From Planctomycetota bacterium (GTDB taxonomy: Bacteria; Planctomycetota; Planctomycetia; Pirellulales; Thermoguttaceae): a stretch of 47,188 nucleotides of DNA. The stretch covers positions 1-47,188 of the forward strand of contig JAUWNG010000012.1 of the NCBI GenBank assembly GCA_030612765.1, given 5' to 3'. Within the stretch, counting starts at the first letter, position 1; each line of letters begins with the position of its first letter. The translations under genes were made by a program, and so were the position numbers. The notes beneath the pieces are model-generated. The model made no database searches. It had not been told where the DNA came from and saw only the letters and a program-made list of their open reading frames with translations. Shown one piece after another: positions 33,683 to 44,041 of this stretch.

Positions 33683-33959
33683 GGGTGCATTCCGCACTTT
33701 GCGTCGTTTGATTTATCGCTTAGCCCGAAGGGCTTGTAATATGACAGCCCAGGGTTGCCGCGCAGCGGCTACCCTGGGACCAAGGGGGGAAAATACGGAA
33801 AACCCCAACGGGGTTTCGTAGTAGCTGGGACACCGACAGACGCAACCCTTTCAGGGTTGATGCGGGAATACGGCAACCGCCTCCCAGGGTAGCCGTTGCA
33901 CGGCAACCCTGGGCTGTCTTCCAAAAGCCCTTTGGGCTAACAAAGTGCGGAATACACCC
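33683..33959. repeat. Compound inverted repeat between GTGCATTCCGCACTTTG arms
   Basis: GGGTGCATTCCGCACTTTG (33683) and CAAAGTGCGGAATACACCC (33941) bracket further inverted arms: TTAGCCCGAAGGGCTTG with AAAGCCCTTTGGGCTAA, and CAGCCCAGGGTTGCCG with CGGCAACCCTGGGCTG. AACCCCAACGGGGTTTCG and AACCCTTTCAGGGTTGATG hairpins are in the centre. This is a nested multi-hairpin element of about 277 bp that fills the gene-free stretch 33665-34041. Confidence 0.85.
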
Positions 33960-34041
33960 GCAAGGCTATTGCCCCCAATTCCCCCATTGCGGAATACAGG
34001 TGACGGCCATAGACTACAGTGAGGACTCAATAGGATCGACC

Positions 34042-34227
34042 ATGATGGACGAAAGCCCTATCGTGCTGGAAGTACGCGAGCGCGCGAAGCGGATCGAGCA
34101 GCGCTTCGGCAACGACCTGCACAAGTATTGCGAACACCTCCGCGAAGAAGAGAAAAAACACGCCGACCGCGTGGTGGACCAGATCGCCGTGGTGCCTTCC
34201 GTGGCTTCTTGCAAGTCCACTGGGTAG
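34042..34227 (+). CDS. Small protein related to the antitoxin-like protein at 8048-8248
   Basis: From ATG 34042 the product is 61 residues: MMDESPIVLEVRERAKRIEQ, then RFGNDLHKYCEHLREEEKKH. It aligns with the PIN-paired protein near 8.2 kb (SPIV-LEVR versus DPIV-AEVR, RFGNDL versus RFNFDL, CEHLREEE versus CEDFRKLE). No PIN gene follows, so it is an orphan. In-frame codons upstream to 34000 give no better start. The C-terminus after residue 45 differs. Confidence 0.55.
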   Translation: MMDESPIVLEVRERAKRIEQRFGNDLHKYCEHLREEEKKHADRVVDQIAVVPSVASCKSTG

Positions 34228-34296
34228 CGGTGTATCCGCTCCGTTTTCCCACGTGGTCGAGGATGGTGGTAAATCCATTCAAAGGGAGGGAGAATC

Positions 34297-35367
34297 ATGG
34301 ATTGGCGAATTACTCTCGATGGCGAGCCGCCCCGCAGGGGGTTGACTTGGTGGGAATTGCTGGCAGTGATCGTCGTCCTCGGCTTTTTGATCGCGCTGCT
34401 AATACCGATGCTCTATAGCCCTCGCACACCGGCCCGACGAATGGCTTGCCGAAACAATCTGAAGCAGATCGGTCTGGCGCTGCATAACTACGCCCATGCG
34501 CACAAGGTGTTCCCGCCCGGCACGATCTGCTCAACCGACCCCATCGCACCGGGCAACCAATACGACGTTTGGGCCGAAGCCGCACAAACGGGACCGGGTT
34601 TTCAAGGCACCAGTTTTTTGCTGCTTATCATGCCCTTTATCGAAGGGGACAACATAGCCAAGAATTGGGATTTCGCCGTCGGCATTTCCAACTCGGACTT
34701 CGGCGAAAATGGCACACCCAGCAATTTTGATATTGCCGGAACGGATGTCAAGGGATTCTATTGCCCGACCCGACGATGGGACATTCGCCCGGAAGATAAA
34801 ACTATGATACTTTCGCCCTCATGGACCGGCGGGGGGACAGATTACGGCGGCTGCGCGGGTCGGCACGCCGCCTTCACGCTCAAGACCGGCTACAACCTCT
34901 GCGATGCCTCGACTTTCTACGAACCGAACTTCTATCCCGATCCGTTCACCGCCGAGGACGACACTGAGGAGAAACGCTGGGGCATCTTTGGGCGGGTAAA
35001 CGTCAGCACCAAGTTCGACGAAATCACCGACGGCACGTCGAACACCATCATGACGGGCGAGTTGCAGCGGATCACGGACACCACGCCCGGCAGCAAGGAC
35101 GGCTGGGCGATCGGCGGCCCCGCCACGCTGTTCACCACCGGCGCGTTGTTCCGCTACGAGGATGGCAAACTGGACCCCGTGGCGGACACCAAAGAAGGGA
35201 AGCTGATGAACAACCATTTTTTCGGCTCGCCCGGCAGCGAACATTCGGGCGGCGCCCATTTCGGCTTGGCCGACGGCTCGGTGATGTTCCTGACCGACTC
35301 GATGGACCCCCGCATTTTCGCCTTGATGGGAAGCATGGCCGACGGGGTGGAGGTGTTGCCCGACTAA
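34297..35367 (+). CDS. DUF1559 prepilin-like protein
   Basis: The 356-residue protein has a type IV prepilin N-terminus: RRGLTWWELLAVIVVLGFLI (13-32), where Gly is the cleavage site and Glu the +5 residue, followed by a hydrophobic helix. ARRMACRNNLKQIGLALHNY and HKVFPPGT are the standard DUF1559 start, and the C-terminus has the H-x9-DG motif (HSGGAHFGLADG). This family is greatly expanded in planctomycetes and is thought to form surface or pseudopilus-like structures. AGGGAGG stands about eight bases before the ATG. Confidence 0.93.
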   Translation: MDWRITLDGEPPRRGLTWWELLAVIVVLGFLIALLIPMLYSPRTPARRMACRNNLKQIGLALHNYAHAHKVFPPGTICSTDPIAPGNQYDVWAEAAQTGPGFQGTSFLLLIMPFIEGDNIAKNWDFAVGISNSDFGENGTPSNFDIAGTDVKGFYCPTRRWDIRPEDKTMILSPSWTGGGTDYGGCAGRHAAFTLKTGYNLCDASTFYEPNFYPDPFTAEDDTEEKRWGIFGRVNVSTKFDEITDGTSNTIMTGELQRITDTTPGSKDGWAIGGPATLFTTGALFRYEDGKLDPVADTKEGKLMNNHFFGSPGSEHSGGAHFGLADGSVMFLTDSMDPRIFALMGSMADGVEVLPD

Positions 35368-35370
35368 ATT

Positions 35371-35488
35371 CTCGTTCCCATGCTCCGCATGGGAACGCAC
35401 TGTTCGGACGCTCCGCGTCCGCGAATTCGCCTGCACACGGACGTGGAGCGTCCGATCAGTGCGTTACGACGCGGAGCATCGCAACGAG
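35371..35488. repeat. CTCGTTCCCATGC/GCATCGCAACGAG compound inverted repeat
   Basis: CTCGTTCCCATGCTCCGCAT opens with a hairpin GTTCCCATGC-TCC-GCATGGGAAC; GGACGCTCCGCGTCC and GGACGTGGAGCGTCC follow; GCGGAGCATCGCAACGAG closes. It fills most of the gap between the DUF1559 gene and the next gene; 35489-35628 shows only a good ribosome-binding site at its end. Confidence 0.8.
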
Positions 35489-35628
35489 ATCATGCGCCCC
35501 CGCAGAGGGGGCAGATTGCCCGGTTTGCCCTTGAATTGCAATTGCCCCGCATCCGGCATACCCCTATACTACCCATCCGACATTGTGGGAGCAGTCTACA
35601 TTGTGGCAATTTCAGCAAGGAGGCTGAG

Positions 35629-36852
35629 ATGTTGCGGCTTTTCTTGACGGTTGGATTCGTCGTTTGTGTCGCCGGTTCCGCGCTGGCCCAAGACCCCGGT
35701 TGGCGGTCGGCCGGAGAATCGCAGCCGCAAACGGCCAATCCGCCTACCAACCCGAGCGTCGATTCCACTTTGCCCGGCTTGTCGGATAGCGCCGTTCGCC
35801 CCGCTTCGGCGACCGAGTCGATTCGAGGTTCGACGGTCAGCCTCCCCCGTGGAAACAAGGTCTTGCCGAACGACGCCGGCCAGGTGTGGCGGGAGTACGA
35901 CATCAGCACCTACACCGCGCGGGTCACCAGCACCAATCGGCCCGAGCAAGCGATCATCGATTGGGTACTGCGCGAGACGGGCTACGAGAAGTGGCACACC
36001 GAGCCGCTGGGTATCCTCTGCGCCGGCAGCCGCACGCTCCGCGTCTACCACACGCCCGAAACGCAGAAACTCATCGCCGACGTGGTCGATCGTTTCACGA
36101 GCAGCGAAGCGGCCGCGTATTCGTTTTCGATGCGCGTGGTGACACTCGACAGCCCGGGGTGGCGGACGATTGCCCAGCGGCTGATGCATCCCATTCCGGT
36201 GCGCACCCCGGGCATCAACGCCTGGGTGCTGGCCAAGGAGGACGCCGCCATCCTGTTGGGCGAGCTGCGCCGCCGCCGCGACTACCGCGAACATAGCTCG
36301 CCGTATCTGATAGTGGGCAACGGTCAATCGACGCTGGTTTCGGCGATGCGCGGACGGCCGTACGTTCGTGGCGTCGTCGCCCGCGCGGACGTGGCCGCCG
36401 GTTTCGAGCCTACGACCGGCCAGATCGACGAGGGCTTCTCCTTGGATTTCAGCCCACTGATCTCGGCCGACCATCGGATGATCGACGCGGCGATCCGCTG
36501 CGACATCAACCAGATCGAGAAGATAATCCCCGTGATGATCAATGTCCCCACACGGACCTCTCCGCGTCAGCGGGCGAAGATCGAAGTGCCGCAGGTTACA
36601 CAATACCGCTTCCACGAGCGGTTCCGCTGGCCGGTCGATCGGGTATTGCTGGTGGGGATGGGCATGGTGCCGCTGCCGATACCGGTCGACGGCGCCCCGC
36701 TGTTGCCGGGCGTGCCGCTGCCGATCGGCAACGCGCCCGCCAGGGCCGATCTGCTGGTGTTCGTCGAGTGCAAGGGGCAAGTAGCCCCGGCGGCGACCTC
36801 GTCGGGCCGCGGCCGGTTGCGCGAGGCCAAGAACTACCGCGGCCGCTATTGA
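35629..36852 (+). CDS. Exported secretin-N-like protein
   Basis: The 407-residue protein has a clear signal peptide (MLRLFLTVGFVVCVAGSALA, cleavage before QDPG). A domain at about 95-165 (WREYDISTYTARVTSTNRPE ... LRVYHTPETQKLIADVVDRF) matches planctomycete proteins with secretin/TonB short N-domain-like strands. The later part (FSPLISADHRMIDAAIRCDI) resembles the strand layout of secretins, but no full barrel is seen. AAGGAGG lies five bases before the ATG, an ideal ribosome-binding site. It follows the DUF1559 gene on the same strand, so it may serve a shared surface structure; that is inference. Confidence 0.7.
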   Translation: MLRLFLTVGFVVCVAGSALAQDPGWRSAGESQPQTANPPTNPSVDSTLPGLSDSAVRPASATESIRGSTVSLPRGNKVLPNDAGQVWREYDISTYTARVTSTNRPEQAIIDWVLRETGYEKWHTEPLGILCAGSRTLRVYHTPETQKLIADVVDRFTSSEAAAYSFSMRVVTLDSPGWRTIAQRLMHPIPVRTPGINAWVLAKEDAAILLGELRRRRDYREHSSPYLIVGNGQSTLVSAMRGRPYVRGVVARADVAAGFEPTTGQIDEGFSLDFSPLISADHRMIDAAIRCDINQIEKIIPVMINVPTRTSPRQRAKIEVPQVTQYRFHERFRWPVDRVLLVGMGMVPLPIPVDGAPLLPGVPLPIGNAPARADLLVFVECKGQVAPAATSSGRGRLREAKNYRGRY

Positions 36853-36873
36853 CGCACGAAGCGGCTGCCCCGC

Positions 36874-37000
<127 letters not shown>

Positions 37001-37158
37001 TTTCCATGACGCAAGTTCTTCCGCAGTATCCGGTTACAATCGCCGGGAGCGTTTTTTTGGCTTGAAGGGACTTGCATGTCGGGCTGCGGGAAACGACACT
37101 ATTATATTCGCGCCCTGGTGGCTTGGCCCGCGCGTGCCGATTCATTTTTGAGTGAGAG

Positions 37159-39360
37159 ATGGACGACGTACCCGACTTGCCTAATAACAACTCCGCCTCG
37201 AAGCCTTCGCATAGCAAACCTTTGGAAGAGTCGGGGGCGGACTCCGTGCCTCCCGACGAACCGACGGCCACGACCGACAAAGGTTCTTCAAAGGCCGTGT
37301 CTCTTCCCGCTGCCGATTCCACGCCGAACGGCGCGGCAATGGGCATCGACGGCGCGCCGTTGGCCGACAAGGCTTCGGAAGAGCCGACTCTGCCCGGCAA
37401 GCTGAAAACGCTGTTGATCGGCAAGCCGCACGATCTGAAAGACAAGACGATCTTTAAGAACATTTCGCTGGTGGCGTTTCTGGCCTGGGTCGGTTTGGGG
37501 GCCGACGGTCTGTCGTCCACGTCATACGGTCCGGCCGAGGCGTTCGCCTTTCTGGGCGAAGAACACCGCTTCCTGGCGATCTTTTTGGCCGTGGCCATCG
37601 CCGCCACGGTCTTCATCATCTCGACCTGCTACATTCACATCATCGAGGCGTTCCCCAGCGGCGGCGGCGGTTATTTGGTGGCCTCGAAGCTGCTCGGGCA
37701 TCGTATCGGCGCGGTGGCCGGTTCCGCTCTGTTGATCGGCTACGTGTTGACCATCACGGTCTCGATAGTGGCGGCCGGAGACGCGCTGTTCGGCCTAATG
37801 GGGTGTTTTGATTCGGAATGGAAAATCTACGCTGAATCCGCCGCCATTGGGCTATTGATTATATTGAACTTGCGCGGCGTGAAGGAATCGATCCAGATAT
37901 TGTTGCCCATCTTCTTGTTGTTTCTACTGACCCACTTCGCGCTGATTATCGGCGCGCTGGGGTGGAATGTTTCCGAGGCGGGAACGCTCGCCGGAAACAT
38001 CGTCAAGGAAGTCACCACGTCGTACAACAACCCCGAGATCGGATTGTTGGGGATATTGACCATGTTGATGATGGCCTATTCGCTGAGCGCCGGAACGTAC
38101 ACCGGAATCGAGGCCGTCTCGAACTCCTTGCAGGTAATGCGCGAGCCGCGCGTGGCTACCGCACAACGGACCATGCGCTACATGGCCTGGTCGCTGGCCT
38201 TGGTCGCCGGCGGCCTGATTGTAGGATACCTGCTCTTGGACATTCATAAATCCGATACGGAAACCCTTAACCTCGGCCTGACCAGGAGGTTCATGCAGGA
38301 GTTAGGGCTGAGTTCGCATTGGTTTGGAAGCACGTTCACTTGGGCCACGTTGCTCTCCGAAAGCGCGCTGCTGTTTGTCGCCGCTCAGGTCGGCTTCATC
38401 GGCGGACCGCGTCTGCTGGCCAGCATGGCCCAAGACTCGTGGATGCCCCGCTGGTTCTCCAACCTCTCGGAGCGGCTGGCCACGCAGAACGGAATTCTGC
38501 TGATGGGCGTCGTGGCGATGGCGGCCCTGCTGTCCACCAACGGCGACTTGCTCACGCTGCTCATCATGTACTCGATCAACGTGTTCGTCACGTTTTCGTT
38601 GTCGATGATCGGCATGTCCCGCCACTGGTATGCGTTGCGGGGAAAGCATCCGCTGTGGCGCCGCCGTCTGGCCCTGTTCATGGTCGGCAGCGTGTTGTGC
38701 TCGGTGATCCTCGTGGTGACGTTTTGTAAAAATTTCCACATCGGCGGCTGGCGGACCATCGTCGTCACCGGCACGTGCGTCGGCCTCTGTTTTCTCATCC
38801 ATCGCTATTACCATCGCGTCGGCAAGAGCCTGCGGCGGCTCAACGAGACGCTCGGACAGGTGCCCACTTCGGGCGAACCGAACACGGCCGAGCCGGATCC
38901 CAACGAGCCGGCGGCAGTTATTCTGGTGGGCGACTACAGCGGGCTGGGTATCCACACCATGCTCAACGCCATCCGCTTCGCCCCCGACCATTTCAAGAGC
39001 TTCATCTTCGTTTCGGTGGGCGTGATCGACACGGGTAATTTCAAGGGGAGCGACGCGATCGATTCGCTCCGCGCCCACTGCGAAGACGCGCTCCGCAAAT
39101 ACGTCGATCTGGGACAGGGATTAGGCATGGCTTCCACGTCGTTCATGGCGATCGATACCGACGCCGTCGACGGACTGGAGGAGTGCTGCCTGGAAATCGC
39201 CAAAAGATTCCCCAAGACCACGTTCTTCGCCGGGCAATTGGTTTTCCAGAAAGACACCTGGCTGCATCGTCTGTTGCACAACCAGACGGCCTTTTCGCTC
39301 CAGCGCCGCCTGCAATGGGCCGGCGTGCCGATGGTGATTCTGCCCACCCGGGTCCGATGA
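37159..39360 (+). CDS. APC-superfamily permease, KUP/KimA-like, with a C-terminal soluble domain
   Basis: The 733-residue protein has a 90-residue hydrophilic N-terminus. About twelve membrane segments run from roughly residue 110 to 555, starting at VGLGADGLSSTSYGPAEAFA (a block also typical of KimA-type potassium importers). EAFPSGGGGYLVASKLLG and AYSLSAGTYTGIEAVSNSLQ follow. The C-terminal 160 residues (PAAVILVGDYSGLGIHTMLN ...) form a soluble alpha/beta domain, like the regulatory domain of KimA relatives. Substrate could be potassium or an amino acid; the sequence does not decide. No ribosome-binding site stronger than GAGTGAGAG is seen. Confidence 0.85.
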   Translation: MDDVPDLPNNNSASKPSHSKPLEESGADSVPPDEPTATTDKGSSKAVSLPAADSTPNGAAMGIDGAPLADKASEEPTLPGKLKTLLIGKPHDLKDKTIFKNISLVAFLAWVGLGADGLSSTSYGPAEAFAFLGEEHRFLAIFLAVAIAATVFIISTCYIHIIEAFPSGGGGYLVASKLLGHRIGAVAGSALLIGYVLTITVSIVAAGDALFGLMGCFDSEWKIYAESAAIGLLIILNLRGVKESIQILLPIFLLFLLTHFALIIGALGWNVSEAGTLAGNIVKEVTTSYNNPEIGLLGILTMLMMAYSLSAGTYTGIEAVSNSLQVMREPRVATAQRTMRYMAWSLALVAGGLIVGYLLLDIHKSDTETLNLGLTRRFMQELGLSSHWFGSTFTWATLLSESALLFVAAQVGFIGGPRLLASMAQDSWMPRWFSNLSERLATQNGILLMGVVAMAALLSTNGDLLTLLIMYSINVFVTFSLSMIGMSRHWYALRGKHPLWRRRLALFMVGSVLCSVILVVTFCKNFHIGGWRTIVVTGTCVGLCFLIHRYYHRVGKSLRRLNETLGQVPTSGEPNTAEPDPNEPAAVILVGDYSGLGIHTMLNAIRFAPDHFKSFIFVSVGVIDTGNFKGSDAIDSLRAHCEDALRKYVDLGQGLGMASTSFMAIDTDAVDGLEECCLEIAKRFPKTTFFAGQLVFQKDTWLHRLLHNQTAFSLQRRLQWAGVPMVILPTRVR

Positions 39361-39429
39361 GAACGCGTCCTGAAAGCGGGCATTTGTTGACTTTCAGGAA
39401 TAATCTCGCAATAGCTGGGGGGGGTTAAC

Positions 39430-39558
39430 AGCCCGTTGAACAAATCGGTTTCCAAGAGTTTGGGTGCCACTGCTGGCTTGTCCAGCAGTGTTTTCCCGGG
39501 TGTTTCTCCCCGCACTGCTGGACAAGCCAGCAGTGGCGCCCTTTTTCAACGGGCTGCT
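39430..39558. repeat. Family A palindromic repeat, copy 5
   Basis: AGCCCGTTGAACAAATCGG opens and CTTTTTCAACGGGCTGCTG closes; the inner CACTGCTGGCTTGTCC arms are perfect. It lies between the converging permease and thioredoxin-like genes, 14 bp from the stop of the latter. Confidence 0.92.
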
Positions 39559-39571
39559 GCGACCGCCGGGT

Positions 39572-40936
39572 CTATTGCAGTTGCCGGCCGCTGTAGGCCC
39601 TGGAGCGGGTCGCGTTCAAGACCTGATTGGCGTAGGCTTCGGGCTTCTCGGCAAATTTCGCCAGCGATTCCTCGCTGGAAAACAGATAGATTCTATTGCC
39701 GAAAAAGACGCCGTGTTTGCGCATGCCTGGGACGGCCCGCCCCTGTTCGGCGGCCAGCACGACGTCGTTGCCCGATCCGACCGGGGCAAAACGGTCGGGG
39801 TCGGTGAAGAAGCGACGTTGCTCCTCCGGCCCAGTGAACAGGTACGTCCGCCCACGGTGAATGGCGCCCCAGCGGCGGTCGCCCGGCAACCACTGTTGCT
39901 TCTCGTATAACGACACCGGGCAGAATCCATCCAGGCACAACGGCGTATTGACGGCCGGAGCGGGTGGGTTGGGGCTAATGGTCGGTTGAAAAAGTCGGTT
40001 TCCGAGAGTTCGGGTGCCACTGCTGGCTTGTCCAGCAGTGTTTTCCCGGGTGTTTCTCCCTGCACTGCTGGGCAAGCCAGCAGTGGCGCCCTTTTTCAAC
40101 GGGCTGCTAACGGCCGGCGGCAGCGACTGAGAGCCGTAGACCGGTCCCGCTGTCGCCTGGGACGGCGATTGCCCAATCGTCGATGGCGGATTGGCGTAAC
40201 GGGGCGGTTGAACGTTGGCCGGTGCTCCATTTGCCGGTGGATACGTCCGCGAAGGCGTCGTGGCCGACATCGGCGCGGATGGCGGTGGAGAATAGCCTTG
40301 CGGTGGGGCGTAGCCGGCCGGCGGGGCATATCTTGACGGCTGAGCGTTCGACCGCCCCGGCAAATTCGGAGTCGATTCAGCGGCCGGCAAGGATGATGCG
40401 ATCCGGTTTGATTGGACAGAATCGTAGCGAGGTGTTGCGGGAGTCGCCGCAACGTTGACCGGCCGCCTCGCCGCCGCCCCGCCGGCGGATGCCTGGGCGT
40501 GTATCGCTGCCTTACGCTGTTGGGCGTCGGCAGCGACGCGGCTTATCCGCTCGACGTATGAGGCCGTGTCGAGGCGGCCTCGAATCGTGTCCACTAGTTG
40601 GCCGTCGGGGGTCGTTATTATCGTCGTGGGCAAAGCGGTTATTCCGTACCGATGTGCCGTGGCAGGGAAATTGTCGGCGTTGATCTTCACCGGCACATAC
40701 CTCTCGTTGAGCACCGACACCACCGCCGGCTGACTCAGCACCTCCATTTCCATTTGCCTACAGACGACACACCAGGGGGCCCAAAACTGGATCAGGACGA
40801 GTCGGTTTGCTTGGCCGGCAAGGTGTTGGGCACTTTCGAGCGTCGGTTTCCAGTGGATCGGTTGTTGCGATACACCCACCGATGGTGGTAGTGAAATGGC
40901 CAACAAAAGGCAAAGAACGCCTGCTTTTTTATTCAT
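39572..40936 (-). CDS. Exported thioredoxin-fold protein with C-terminal YHS-like domains
   Basis: The 454-residue protein has a signal peptide (AGVLCLLLAISLPPSVGVSQ) and a thioredoxin domain with WAPWCVVCRQME (Cys56, Cys59), then INADNFPATAHRYGITALPT. The middle (about 170-320) is Pro/Ala/Tyr-rich. The C-terminus (from LDGFCPVSLYEKQQWLPGD) has two YHS-like segments (RTYLFTGPEEQRRFFTDPDRF; RIYLFSSEESLAKFAEKPEAY), a domain often metal-linked. Residues about 277-319 are an in-frame family A repeat. GAGGACAGG stands before the ATG at 40936. A periplasmic disulfide or metal-delivery role is inferred. Confidence 0.82.
   Translation of the reverse strand: MNKKAGVLCLLLAISLPPSVGVSQQPIHWKPTLESAQHLAGQANRLVLIQFWAPWCVVCRQMEMEVLSQPAVVSVLNERYVPVKINADNFPATAHRYGITALPTTIITTPDGQLVDTIRGRLDTASYVERISRVAADAQQRKAAIHAQASAGGAAARRPVNVAATPATPRYDSVQSNRIASSLPAAESTPNLPGRSNAQPSRYAPPAGYAPPQGYSPPPSAPMSATTPSRTYPPANGAPANVQPPRYANPPSTIGQSPSQATAGPVYGSQSLPPAVSSPLKKGATAGLPSSAGRNTRENTAGQASSGTRTLGNRLFQPTISPNPPAPAVNTPLCLDGFCPVSLYEKQQWLPGDRRWGAIHRGRTYLFTGPEEQRRFFTDPDRFAPVGSGNDVVLAAEQGRAVPGMRKHGVFFGNRIYLFSSEESLAKFAEKPEAYANQVLNATRSRAYSGRQLQ
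39981..40109. repeat. Family A palindromic repeat, copy 6 (in frame in thioredoxin-like gene)
   Basis: GTCGGTTGAAAAAGTCGG to CTTTTTCAACGGGCTGCTA, nearly identical to copy 1. It encodes 43 residues including LKKGATAGLPSSAGRNTREN in the Pro-rich linker. Confidence 0.92.
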
Positions 40937-41664
40937 TCTGCCTGTCCTCACGCGGAAAATGCCAACCAGACGCCCGATTTCCTCGTCTAATTATCGGAAC
41001 GGATGGGGGTGGAAGTGATGTTAAATCGTTTGGTTTATACCGAAATTGCCGATTGTCTCTCACAATTCCGTCTGAGAAGAATTGGACGGCTTGCCGGAAC
41101 AAAGGCGATAAGATACAATACAGTAGTCGGGTTTCTTATAAGAAACTCCGATGTATCGCTTGACACGAGCCTACGTGCGGTTAAGATAGCCGTTGTTTGA
41201 GTTCTGCCTGGCAGGTAGGCGTTCCCGCCCCTGGATATGGAATCATGGGGTTGCTTCGCAAAAGGATTATAATTCCGCGAAGGATCGAAGGCGCCTCTCG
41301 ACCCAAGCTTTCTGCCGTTTACCGATAGAATATTCTCGGTGTTCCGCTTGAAAGCAATCTGCTCAGAAGCAGGGCGTAGTATATTCGCCGCACGGGAAAT
41401 GACTTCTTAATGTTGAATGCCCGGTTATACAGACCGGCGTCAAACCTGGTGAATTGGGAGCTAGTGGCCAGCCAAACTCGTGCTAACGGGTCGTAGCGGC
41501 GGTTGTGCCGCCGCAACGCGCGGGCTGTCGCCGCGAGGGCTATACAACCGCATCCCAGCGACGAGACTGGCATCGAATCTGGTTGGTATGGGGGCTTTTT
41601 CTAGTTGCGCCTCTGCCCAAAGCGGGCCGTCGCGCCAAGGAGAACGTTACTAGGTGCAATTGCA
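40937..41664. other. Gene-free region upstream of rho
   Basis: About 730 bp between the divergent thioredoxin-like and rho genes. Short open frames exist on both strands but have neither a ribosome-binding site nor protein-like composition. A GC-rich stem GCGGCGGTTGTGCCGCCGC lies near 41497, and an AGGAG at 41638 is too far from the rho start to serve it. The rho promoter and any autoregulatory leader must lie here; I could not fix a promoter. Confidence 0.5.
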
Positions 41665-43083
<1,419 letters not shown>

Positions 43084-43158
43084 CCGCTATTCACACCGCG
43101 AAGCAGGGTGGACCAAGCCGCGGCGCGTGCCCACCATCCCCACCCTTCGCCGTCCCCC

Positions 43159-43181
43159 GTAGGACGGATTTCCTAATCCGT
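43159..43181. repeat. Family C hairpin, single half
   Basis: GTAGGACGGATTTCCTAATC is one unpaired hairpin of family C; the inverted partner is missing. It lies in the gene-free stretch 43084-44041, which otherwise holds only repeats and AT-rich DNA. Confidence 0.8.
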
Positions 43182-43202
43182 TTCTGTTGCGGAAAAGCCT
43201 AT

Positions 43203-43283
43203 GTAGGGTGGGTCAAGCGAAGCGCAGCCCCACCACGTTTTTCCCGCTGTTGGTGGGGCAGCGCTTCGCTTGACCCACCCTAC
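43203..43283. repeat. Family D repeat, copy 4
   Basis: GTAGGGTGGGTCAAGCGAAG opens and CGCTTCGCTTGACCCACCCT followed by AC closes. It matches 18519-18600 with the centre inverted. Confidence 0.9.
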
Positions 43284-43648
43284 GTATGATTTTTGGTTGG
43301 GTAAAGCGGTTTTCGCGCCCGCCCCTGGGGTGCGCAAAAAAAGGCGAAAACTCCGGCGGCCAGAAAACAGCCTTTTTTTAGGCGTTTCCGGCTGGTAGAA
43401 TGACCTCATCGCGCATACCCCGCAGGAGGGGCGATTGCAAAAGGTTTTTGCGTTGTCGCCGCAAGCCCATGTTGTTATTCAGGTTAAGGTCGATTTTCCG
43501 GTCTGAATTAACTGGAAAAAATTCCCGATTTCGCCATTTAATTCTTACGTCGATTCACCGAGGCCCGAAGATGTTCTCAAACCGCTTAAACCAAGGGCTA
43601 TTCATTTCGCAACGCAACCGCGCTTTAGACGCAAGCACTGTTCAACCT

Positions 43649-43685
43649 CAGGTTGATCAACCTGAAGCGCCAGGTTGATCAACCC
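43649..43685. repeat. Two AGGTTGATCAACC palindromes
   Basis: CAGGTTGATCAACCTG (43649-43664) is a perfect 16-bp palindrome, and CAGGTTGATCAACCC follows at 43671. A half site TTCAACCT precedes. The spacing of 22 bp is two helical turns, as for paired operator sites, but no gene start follows nearby. Confidence 0.5.
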
Positions 43686-43777
43686 ATGGGCGCGGGGTTG
43701 AATTGGCCCCGAAAACGCCGCTCGCGCGCAAAACGCCGCCCGAGACGCTTTCTTGAAAAGTTAGCGCAAAATTGTCT

Positions 43778-43876
43778 GGGTGGCACGTTCCTTCGCTTCG
43801 CTCAGGGACGTGCCACCCTACCATAGGCCGGGTTGAAATCCGGCGAACAATCCCGCCGGGTCACGACCCGGCCTAC
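43778..43876. repeat. GGGTGGCACG hairpin followed by family E repeat, copy 2
   Basis: GGGTGGCACGTTCCTTCGCT to GACGTGCCACCCTAC (43778-43821) is one hairpin ending in CTAC. From 43824, TAGGCCGGGTTGAAATCCGG and CCGGGTCACGACCCGGCCTA form a family E pair. Between 43877 and 44041 there is no gene I can support, although one frame (PGSRYFIKRMVVSAIEKAEA) looks protein-like and may be a gene remnant. Confidence 0.85.
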
Positions 43877-44041
43877 GGTGTTATCTTCAGGAACATTCCG
43901 AGGAACGCACACGCCATAATCGTGAACTATGTATACTGTTCCCGGAATTGCCCGGAATTGGTGTCGCCGTGCCGGGTAGCCGCTACTTCATCAAGCGGAT
44001 GGTGGTGTCGGCGATCGAGAAGGCCGAGGCGGACGCATCAT

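Noticed and set aside
40937-41600. Small plus-strand frames and a possible tRNA before rho
   Set aside because: No T-loop GTTCGAATC-type block or acceptor pairing could be found, and the frames lack ribosome-binding sites.
43203-43283. Possible CRISPR or tandem-repeat array
   Set aside because: The palindromes are paired inverted elements of several families without regular spacers; no cas gene is present.
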